From positions 1-39,205 of the forward strand of contig NZ_BMSA01000050.1 of assembly GCF_014648915.1 (NCBI RefSeq): DNA of 39,205 nucleotides, read 5' to 3'. Shown here in pieces: positions 33,781-39,205 of the stretch. This DNA comes from Streptomyces phaeofaciens (GTDB lineage Bacteria; Actinomycetota; Actinomycetes; Streptomycetales; Streptomycetaceae). Under the pieces are notes generated by a model. The model saw only the letters and a program-made list of their open reading frames with translations. It was not told where the DNA came from and ran no database searches. Position numbers and translations under genes: made by a program. The number at the start of each line of letters is the position of its first letter. Within the stretch, counting starts at the first letter, position 1.

Positions 33781-34003
33781 CGATGCTCCCGGCCCGGGGG
33801 AAGGTGATCTCCCACTCCGTTGTCGCCCTCCCCTGGCTGTCAACCGACTTGAACCGCACCTGGGTCCCGTCACGCCCTTGCTTGAGGACAGCCGTCACCG
33901 CAGTCCAGCGAGCACGCTCGCGCAGCCGGTACGCGACCGCACCCCCTATCGTGCCGAGCACCGGCAGCAGTGTGAAGACCACCAGCCACGCCTGCTCACC
34001 CAT
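33764..34003 (-). CDS. Small membrane protein of the sigma operon
   Basis: The product is about 79 aa, with one membrane segment (about residues 5-24 from ATG 34003), an Arg-rich loop and a beta-rich tail of about 40 residues ('RWTAVTAVLKQGRDGTQVRFKSVD'). GGAGG is 12 bases upstream; a GTG at 34012 is an alternative. It overlaps the sigma-factor gene, suggesting regulation of that factor at the membrane. Confidence 0.55.
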   Translation of the reverse strand: MGEQAWLVVFTLLPVLGTIGGAVAYRLRERARWTAVTAVLKQGRDGTQVRFKSVDSQGRATTEWEITFPRAGSIDERGS

Positions 34004-34012
34004 CCCGATCAC

Positions 34013-34517
34013 TGCCCTCCGCATGACAACTGCGCACACCCGATGGAGCGTTGAGAGCCAGAAATCGTCTAGGTCGCGCAGTGCCGCACTCCGTTTCGAC
34101 GCGGGCCCTTTCCTGTCCGGAGCGGCGGGGGTGCCTCAGCGACATGGGCCACAGCGCAACGCATCGGGCCGGTTGACCGTCCCCGCCCATGTGTGGTGGC
34201 GGAGAGGGCGGTCTCGCCTACGGCCGCCGGCGAAGGCCGTCCGGCTGCCCTCAAGAGCCTTCCGCTCTATGGGGGCTCTGTGAGTCGCGAGCCGTGCGCA
34301 CGTCACAGCGCGCCCTGCGGGGTGTCACCGGCCGGCCAGGGTCGGATGCCGGCCGGGCTGCGTCCGGTCGCGGCCAGCGGGTGAGCAAGATAGCGATCGG
34401 TGACGGCCCACGCGCACCGAAGCGGATCTGCCTCCGCCCTGTGGGTGCAGGCAGATCCGCGGCCCGTCGGGGGCCGGGGAAGCAAGAGGGGCCCGGATCG
34501 TGTGGATCCGGGCGGCT
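34013..34517. other. Intergenic region with two hairpins
   Basis: No gene is supported. It holds an inverted repeat CGGATCTGCCT/AGGCAGATCCG (34423-34433 and 34449-34459) and, further on, GCCCGGATC/GATCCGGGC (34491-34499 and 34505-34513), both likely terminators. The IstB remnant begins right after the second hairpin. Confidence 0.5.
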
Positions 34518-34993
34518 CGGCGTCAAGGCCGCCCATGCCGGCTGCTCGGTCCTGTTCGACACCGCGAGCAACTGGATCGTCTCGCCTCGGCCCGCCAGGC
34601 GGGCCGACTGGAAGCGGAGCTGAAGAAGATCCACCGCTACAAGTTTTGATCATCATCGACGAGGTGGGCTACATCCCGTTCGACCAGGACACCGCGAACC
34701 TGTTCTTCCAGCTCATCGCGTCGCGCTACGAACAAGGCTTCGTGATGGTCACCTGGGACCTGCCCTTCGGGCGCTGGGGAGAGACCTCCTCCGACGACGT
34801 CGTCGCCGCCGCCGCGATCCGGCAGCACGTGCTGGAGATGCCCGCCCCGATCATCGCGGAGGCTCTGAGCTACCACCGGGTCACCACGGCCAAGCTGGCC
34901 TCCAAGGCTGGAGGCACCTGGAGCCGATACGCCTCTGGAGACCACTGGCGGTCACCACCAGGCTGGACGCCTAGGGGAACTGGTGACAGTTGA
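34518..34993 (+). pseudogene. IstB (IS21-type) remnant fused to an integrase-like tail
   Basis: Pieces of IstB, the ATPase partner of IS21 transposases, read across three frames: 'LGVKAAHAGCSVLFDTASNWI', then 'ARQAGRLEAELKKIHRYKF', then LIIIDEVGYIPFDQDTANLFF (Walker B region) and 'FGRWGETSSDDVVAAAAI'. At about 34817 the frame continues seamlessly as 'RQHVLEMPAPIIAEALSYHRVTTAKLASKAGGTWSRYASGDH', a C-terminal tail I know from streptomycete integrases, ending with TGA at 34991. This is a chimera of two mobile elements. Both halves are broken, and the Walker A region of IstB is absent. Confidence 0.65.
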
Positions 34994-35012
34994 ATACGAG
35001 AGCCCACCAGTA
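34919..35012 (+). repeat. Repeat copy 1 (integrase tail plus downstream flank)
   Basis: This stretch matches 37837-37930: both start TGGAGCCGATACGCC, end the frame with ACTGGTGACAGTTGA and carry AATACG(C/A)GAGCCCACCAGTA right after the stop codon. A shorter third copy of the flank lies at 36573-36591. Confidence 0.75.
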
Positions 35013-35095
35013 CGCCAAGGCCGACTACGGAGGTGGGCGCCCCGTGCGGCCACAGCCGCACGAGGCTGCCAGGTGTTCTTCAGTTGAGTTGTGCC

Positions 35096-35935
35096 TCAAC
35101 GGAAGACGGCGATGTTGCGGGCGACCCAGCCGTTGAAGGGGCGCGGGGCGCGGCCGAGGACTCGTTCCACGTCCGGACTGATCCGCAGTTCCGCCGGGTT
35201 CGGGGCGGAGATGATGTCGAGGGTGTCGTCGGCGAGTTCCACCGGCACGGACCGGGTCATCATGGCTTTGGCCTCGTCGCGGGTGAGTTCGTGGAACCGT
35301 ACGGGCGAGCCGAGCGCGGCGGCGATCGCCTCCGCCTGCTGACGCGGCGTGATCACCTCTGGCCCGGTCAGCTCGTACACCCCGCCGGTGTGCCGGTCGT
35401 CCAGCAGGCAGGCCGCCGCGACCTCGGCGATGTCCGCCGGGTCGATGACCGGCACCCCTACGTCGCCGAAGGGCGCGGCGACCGTCCCTTGCGTGCGGAC
35501 GGACTCCGCCCAGGCCAAGGCGTTGGAGGCGAAGCCGCCCGGTCGCAGGACGGCCCAGGCCAGGCCGGACTCCCGCAACGCGTCCTCCACCGCGCGCATC
35601 GCGACCCGCGACGGGCCGAGCGGCCTGGTCGCCACGCCCTGCGAGGACAGCAGGACGACTCGGCGGACCCCACTGGCCGCAGCCAGGCCGATGATGTCGG
35701 CCGGCCTGGCTTCGGGGGCGTGCAGGTCGCCGGACAGCAGGAGGAACAGCGCCTTCGCCCCGTCCAACACGGGTGTGAGGCTTGTCGGTTCGGCCAGGTC
35801 GGCCGCCACATGCCGGACTCCGTCCGGCATCGCCATCGCATGCCGCGACACTGCCGTCACCTGCTCGCCCGCCTCGGCTAAGGCTTGCGTCAAAGGTCGG
35901 CCCACATTCCCGGTAGCCCCGGTCACCACAATCAT
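35096..35935 (-). CDS. NmrA-like NAD(P)-binding oxidoreductase
   Basis: The 279-aa product is an atypical SDR with TGATGNVGRPL (5-15) for NAD(P) binding, 'VVLLSSQG' (93-100) and 'SGLAWAVLRPGGF' in the later part. It lacks the classical YxxxK pair, as in NmrA/azoreductase-type relatives (quinone or azo reductases). Its gene diverges from the HxlR regulator with a 92-base gap holding a palindromic operator, a well-known arrangement for electrophile or redox control. Reduction of a quinone-like or reactive compound is likely, but the substrate is unknown. Confidence 0.85.
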   Translation of the reverse strand: MIVVTGATGNVGRPLTQALAEAGEQVTAVSRHAMAMPDGVRHVAADLAEPTSLTPVLDGAKALFLLLSGDLHAPEARPADIIGLAAASGVRRVVLLSSQGVATRPLGPSRVAMRAVEDALRESGLAWAVLRPGGFASNALAWAESVRTQGTVAAPFGDVGVPVIDPADIAEVAAACLLDDRHTGGVYELTGPEVITPRQQAEAIAAALGSPVRFHELTRDEAKAMMTRSVPVELADDTLDIISAPNPAELRISPDVERVLGRAPRPFNGWVARNIAVFR

Positions 35936-35985
35936 GTTCAGCTCCTGATCGGTCGTGTACTACGGCGATCGACGCTAGGAGTCAG

Positions 35986-36020
35986 GCTTACTTTTCGTAA
36001 GAGCATACCCAAAGGTAAGC
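35986..36020. promoter_or_regulatory. Candidate HxlR operator between divergent genes
   Basis: CTTAC-TTTTC-GTAAG (35987-36001) is an inverted repeat, and GGTAAGC at 36014-36020 mirrors GGCTTAC at 35985-35991. Both lie between the SDR and HxlR starts in an otherwise AT-richer gap. HxlR-family repressors bind such sites to control themselves and the divergent gene. Confidence 0.65.
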
Positions 36021-36027
36021 TCCTGGC

Positions 36028-36399
36028 ATGAGAGAAGGCGCGCAGCCCAGGCAAGCCGAGGTGGGCGGTCGGTATGAGGTGCTTCACACCGACTGTCCCG
36101 CGCGTGACATGGTCGACCACGTGACCAGCAGGTGGGGTATCTGGGTGCTGATCTCCTTGCGGAGCAACGACCTTCGGTTCTACGAGCTGCGCAACAGCAT
36201 CCAGGGCATCAGCGAGAAGATGCTCGCTCAGACCCTGCGTGCGCTGGTCCAGGACGGCCTGATCCGGCGGGAGGTGGAGCCGACGACGCCGCCCCAGGTC
36301 ACCTACGGACTGTCCGAGTTCGGCCAGGACGTCAGCGAGCCGCTGACGGACTTGTTCGACCGGATCACACAGCGGCTGTCGCCGCACAGCCCGGGATAG
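36028..36399 (+). CDS. HxlR-family transcriptional regulator
   Basis: The 123-aa protein has the HxlR winged helix: 'DCPARDMVDHVTSRWGIWVLISL' (22-44), 'FYELRNSIQGISEKMLAQTLRALVQDGLIRR' (51-81) and 'VTYGLSEFGQ' (91-100). C23, before the first helix, is the redox-sensing cysteine position seen in many family members. It should bind as a dimer and control the divergent SDR. The ATG at 36028 is the first sensible start. Confidence 0.92.
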   Translation: MREGAQPRQAEVGGRYEVLHTDCPARDMVDHVTSRWGIWVLISLRSNDLRFYELRNSIQGISEKMLAQTLRALVQDGLIRREVEPTTPPQVTYGLSEFGQDVSEPLTDLFDRITQRLSPHSPG

Positions 36400-36788
36400 C
36401 GCGGTAGTGGCCGGCCTCGAAACCGGAGCCCAACGAGCGGGCCGCGCTCGACCAAGGGGTGACCGTACGGCGTGGCCAGGGCTGCGCCCCGCGCGTCACC
36501 GCCGCCGATACGCCCCGGCGGCCACACACGGTGACACCAGAACCGACTTAACGAGGAATACGCGACACCTCAACACGCGAGCCCACCAGTAAAGCGCCGC
36601 TTGCCGTTCGGTTGGGCGTCGATGGACGGGCAGTCGAACGGCAATGGAGGGATCTTCAGGCGGCTGCCGCGAGGGTGGCAGAAACTGCCCCTGGTGCGGC
36701 GGTGCTGCCGGGCCGCACGACGTGACATGAGGGTGATGAACGCCCGCTCGATCGCCCGGCCGACGATAGAGGACCTCGGTGCCTGCTG
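36400..36788. other. Gap with repeat fragment and an inverted repeat
   Basis: No gene is supported. It contains the third, partial copy of the mobile-element flank (36573-36591) and a perfect 10-base inverted repeat TTGCCGTTCG (36601-36610) with its complement at 36635-36644. This looks like debris of an inserted element. Confidence 0.5.
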
Positions 36789-37493
36789 TCACGCGTCCGA
36801 GCCGCAGGGTTCCACTGTCTTGATCTGCGGTGGCCCGTCCGGGGTGACCGCGCCCGTGTCGCCGTCTGCGTCACCAACACCGCTTCTCCCCGCTGACTTG
36901 GTCAGGGTTCTCTCGGTACGGGACCACAACTGTCCCTTTCGGTCAATGAAGTGGAGGCTCTCGATGTCCCATCCCACGTCTGTCAGCGGCGACGTCGCGT
37001 CATCCCCCAACTCCGTGAGCTGCAACTTGGCTGGATCGAACACGATCTCGGAGCAAGGGTGCAAGCCCCTTTCGGCGAGGGTGTATGGCTCCCATGTCTC
37101 CTTGTCCTTCGTTACGCGCAGCGTGATCTGGATGAAGGACACAGCGTCGGGAGACCGGTTGACGACGTGAATCCGCTCGGTCCCGCCCCAGAAGGAGCCG
37201 TCCATCCAGTAGGTGACTCGGGCTGCTTGTTCGCGCTCTCTCTGCCCGCTGTCCTCTCGGGACTGTTCGAGCTGATCTTGGGCCACTTTGGCGCTGTAAT
37301 ACGTAGCGATACCGGTGAAAATAAGGCCACCGGCAGCAACAACGACGCCCATAGTGGTTCCCACATGCACCCAGGGAATGCGGCGCCACCACCTGAGCGA
37401 TCCCTCTTCCCGCAGGCGAGCCCTGATTCGGTCGGGCCCAGACTGCTGTCGTGCGAGCCGCACTCGAACCCGCCGCTCTGAGTTGTCGGCCAT
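36789..37493 (-). CDS. Single-pass membrane protein
   Basis: The 234-aa product has a basic N-terminus (residues 1-40), a membrane segment (about 43-66) and a short coiled coil (about 67-90). The rest is a globular beta-rich domain ('FWGGTERIHVVNRSPDAVSFIQITLRV... SLHFIDRKGQLW'). ATG at 37493 has AGGGGGA upstream. Its layout is like that of proteins that scaffold at the inner face and carry an exported or cytoplasmic sensor domain; I cannot assign a family. It is isolated among mobile-element debris. Confidence 0.75.
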   Translation of the reverse strand: MADNSERRVRVRLARQQSGPDRIRARLREEGSLRWWRRIPWVHVGTTMGVVVAAGGLIFTGIATYYSAKVAQDQLEQSREDSGQREREQAARVTYWMDGSFWGGTERIHVVNRSPDAVSFIQITLRVTKDKETWEPYTLAERGLHPCSEIVFDPAKLQLTELGDDATSPLTDVGWDIESLHFIDRKGQLWSRTERTLTKSAGRSGVGDADGDTGAVTPDGPPQIKTVEPCGSDA

Positions 37494-37833
37494 GTCCCCC
37501 CTGGTGGTGTCGATAGTGCTACGCGAGTTGATTGCCCTCTCTGGACGCTATCGGCCTTACCGACACCTCAGTTCCTATCCCCGTGTTCCTGTTCCCCGAA
37601 CGCGAGCATCAGGTAGGCAACCAGGCATCCCGCTGGTTCTTCCCCGGCTGCAGGGCAGGCCAGCCCGCCTCGACCACCTGTCCGCGCTCCTGGGCGAGAT
37701 CGGCGTTCCGGTTGGCGCCGCCCGCAGTGCCGCCATCCAATAACAACTCCTTGACCTGCCCGCCCCGTCGTTGCGGACGCTCTCTGTTACCACAACAAGA
37801 CCACCAGCCGCCCCCTCAAGGAGACCGGCGGGG
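37494..37833. other. No gene recognised
   Basis: Frames here have no coherent protein pattern. The stretch lies between the membrane protein gene and the second integrase-tail copy and is probably debris of the same element. Confidence 0.4.
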
Positions 37834-37930
37834 ACGTGGAGCCGATACGCCGCTGGTGATCACACACGGTCACCGTTGGGTTGGGTTCCCCGGAGAACTG
37901 GTGACAGTTGAATACGCGAGCCCACCAGTA
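37834..37930 (+). pseudogene. Second integrase-tail copy with flank
   Basis: 'TWSRYAAGDHTRSPLGWVPRR' ends in a TGA at 37909-37911 and is the same C-terminal tail as at 34919-34993. The conserved flank AATACGCGAGCCCACCAGTA follows to 37930. Only about 25 codons remain. With copy 1 it brackets the 2.8 kb that holds the SDR/HxlR pair and the 234-aa membrane protein. Confidence 0.7.
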
Positions 37931-37980
37931 GACCGGCCGAGGACGGACCGCGAATGGCCGGTGCAGAACGTCGCCTGTGG

Positions 37981-38433
37981 TCAGCCGGAGAACAGTCCGA
38001 CAATTCTCTCAGCCAAAGCCAGCACTGCTGCTGCGCCTACCAGGGTCGCGCCCTGAACGACAGCAATCTTGATTCGCCGACTTGGGGTGGGTGGTGTGTC
38101 ATCGGTCCGCTCCAGGTCCGCTGGCGCATCGGCATCCTGCCTTGTCACGCTCTGCGGTTCGTCTTCGTCCTCAGCCGGAGCAACCGGGTCGGTGCCACCC
38201 CGCCGGGTGGCCTCGTAAGCACGAAGGACAGCCTCAACGTCGCCGTGCAGCTCGGTGATCCTCCCGGCCGAATCGATCACCATTCCGCACTCCGGGCAGG
38301 TGGACCGTCGACGCCTGACAGCATAGCGACGCCCGCACCCGGGACAGCAGGGGGCTTCGGGATTCACCAGCGGTAGGGAACAAGCCGGGCAATGCACCTC
38401 CTGGTCACCACACGACCAACAGCCCACGCGCAT
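37981..38433 (-). CDS. Zinc-ribbon membrane protein
   Basis: The 150-aa product has an N-terminal set of zinc-binding cysteine pairs (CWSC, CPAC, CCPGC, CPEC within the first 53 residues), like double zinc ribbons. A linker rich in acidic residues follows, then a C-terminal membrane segment (about 127-145). ATG at 38433 starts just before the first Cys pair; a longer frame exists, but has no recognised content. Such proteins may be membrane-tethered regulators. No partner is visible. Confidence 0.65.
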   Translation of the reverse strand: MRVGCWSCGDQEVHCPACSLPLVNPEAPCCPGCGRRYAVRRRRSTCPECGMVIDSAGRITELHGDVEAVLRAYEATRRGGTDPVAPAEDEDEPQSVTRQDADAPADLERTDDTPPTPSRRIKIAVVQGATLVGAAAVLALAERIVGLFSG

Positions 38434-38521
38434 GGTCGCGTCACCGCGGCTCCAGACGGGCCGCCGACCACGTCGGTTTGAGTCCTGCACCCACGCAGAG
38501 TCCCACAAGGAACGCCCGCTG

Positions 38522-39205
38522 ATGCTGCCGTTCTCCGAGCTGGCGGAGATCCTCCCCGACGACGAACAGCGCCCGGAAGGCGACCTGCTGGCGGCCGTGG
38601 AGGAGAAGCTGCTCCTCGATGAGCTCGTCGCCGAGCGGCCCGAGCCGCAGCGCGGTTACGTGCGGGAGCGGCTCGCGGGCGGCACCGTCGAGGAGATCGC
38701 CGAGCAGGCGGGGCGGGGGCAAGTGCACGGTGTTCGAGGGGCTGACACGCGCGGCGGGCAGCATGCGCGAGCGCGTCGCGGAGATCGCCCGGTACGTGAG
38801 CCTGATGCTGACGGTGCTCGGCCTCATCAGGTGGGCCATCCCGGTGCTCATCGCCCTCCTGGCGCTGCTCGGGTTCTTCTGGGACACCCTGCCACCGGAG
38901 AGCGTCGCGCCGCTGAAGTCCATGTCGCCGTCGATGGTGACGCCGGTGAGGTCGAGGTCGCAGCGTCCACATACCCGCTCACGGATCCCCATGCCGCCTT
39001 CGGGCGTGGGGATCTCGCACTCTCCGTGTGATGCAGGTCACGTCGCGGTGTCAAACGAACTGCCCTCGCCCGGGACTGGAACCAGTGCGGCGGGCAGCGG
39101 GGAGGGCGCGGCTGGGCCGTACGGAGCCATCGGGAACGACCAAAGGACGACCAACGTGAAGAAGCGTCCGCTGATCCCTGGTCAGCGCGTCAGCATCCTG
39201 CCCCT
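38522..39205 (+). pseudogene. Frameshifted sigma-70-region-4-like membrane protein, runs off the window
   Basis: From ATG 38522 the product reads 'LPFSELAEILPDDEQRPEGDLLAAVEEKLLLDELVAERPEPQRGYVRERLAGGTVEEIAEQ', like the C-terminal part of a sigma-like regulator. After a G5 run (38715-38719) the sense continues in another frame as 'GKCTVFEGLTRAAGSMRERV', then a membrane segment 'LIRWAIPVLIALLALLGFFWDTL'. One G too many explains it: removing one restores a region-4 helix-turn-helix followed by a membrane anchor. The later frame stays open to the window edge, past any clear domain. A homopolymer sequencing error is possible. From about 38900 the opposite strand also shows a 'DGDMDFSGATL' pentapeptide-like pattern, so the end is uncertain. 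Confidence 0.45.
39156..39205 (+). CDS. Possible gene start at the window edge
   Basis: GTG at 39156 has AAAGGA upstream and begins 'MKKRPLIPGQRVSILP'. It is only 16 codons long here and lies in the same frame as the open tail of the previous feature, so it could be a separate new gene or a chance match. Confidence 0.25.
   Translation, partial: MKKRPLIPGQRVSILP

Noticed and set aside
38860..39054. Pentapeptide-like reading on the minus strand near the window end
   Set aside because: It is too short and overlaps the open plus-strand frame; only 'DGDMDFSGATL' resembles the repeat family.

Overview
The window is high-GC actinobacterial DNA, most probably Streptomyces. Signs of this are strong third-position G/C in the genes, GTG starts, GTGA/ATGA 4-base overlaps, and families typical of the genus: replication-relaxation protein, a TPR regulator next to a GHKL ATPase and a DUF6415-like protein, and a GC-rich type I-E-like CRISPR array. 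It reads as an accessory region, with intact operons set among broken genes and mobile-element debris. I see no rRNA or complete tRNA gene.

1-6.9 kb: a probably decayed integrative or conjugative element. It holds a hairpin-rich leader, a small unknown protein, a helix-turn-helix protein, a replication-relaxation protein, then ten TGCGCA palindromes in about 260 bp. A lipoprotein, a secreted protein and a frameshifted membrane protein follow. 6.9-11.9 kb (minus strand): a Gabija-type anti-phage operon, with an OLD-family ATPase/TOPRIM nuclease (GajA-like) overlapping a UvrD-like helicase (GajB-like), followed by a PIN-domain protein with a winged-helix-like tail that could be a third component. 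Directly upstream lies a DNA-binding gene broken by about six frameshifts.

13.3-17.7 kb: an SDR enzyme, convergent with a TPR-type regulator, then a GHKL ATPase, a small membrane protein, a Cys-rich protein and a DUF6415-like protein. 17.9-28.2 kb: an uncharacterised biosynthetic cluster. Its intact core is a tightly overlapped run: UDP-galactopyranose-mutase-like flavoprotein, HprK-like kinase, adenylate-kinase-like P-loop protein, GT4 glycosyltransferase, membrane GT2 glycosyltransferase, Nudix hydrolase and APH-like kinase; GpsA follows. The edges are degraded: an ATP-grasp ligase start, a dTDP-glucose-dehydratase scrap, a frameshifted methyltransferase, and a membrane protein with TGA in place of a probable Trp codon. 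The make-up suggests a phosphorylated or glycerol-phosphate-bearing glycoconjugate, but the product is unknown.

28.3-29.0 kb: a cas-less, degenerate CRISPR array in a 61-bp register. Its first three repeats point the opposite way to the other nine, and one spacer contains a tRNA T-arm-like sequence. 29.2-34.0 kb: regulatory genes (an XRE protein with a zinc ribbon and a small membrane protein; a coiled-coil/winged-helix protein; and an operon of small membrane protein, ECF sigma factor and response regulator). 34.5-39.2 kb: mobile-element debris (an IstB relic fused to an integrase-like tail, with that tail repeated 2.9 kb away) around a redox-type SDR/HxlR pair with a clear operator candidate, a membrane protein, a zinc-ribbon membrane protein, and a frameshifted sigma-like gene running off the end.
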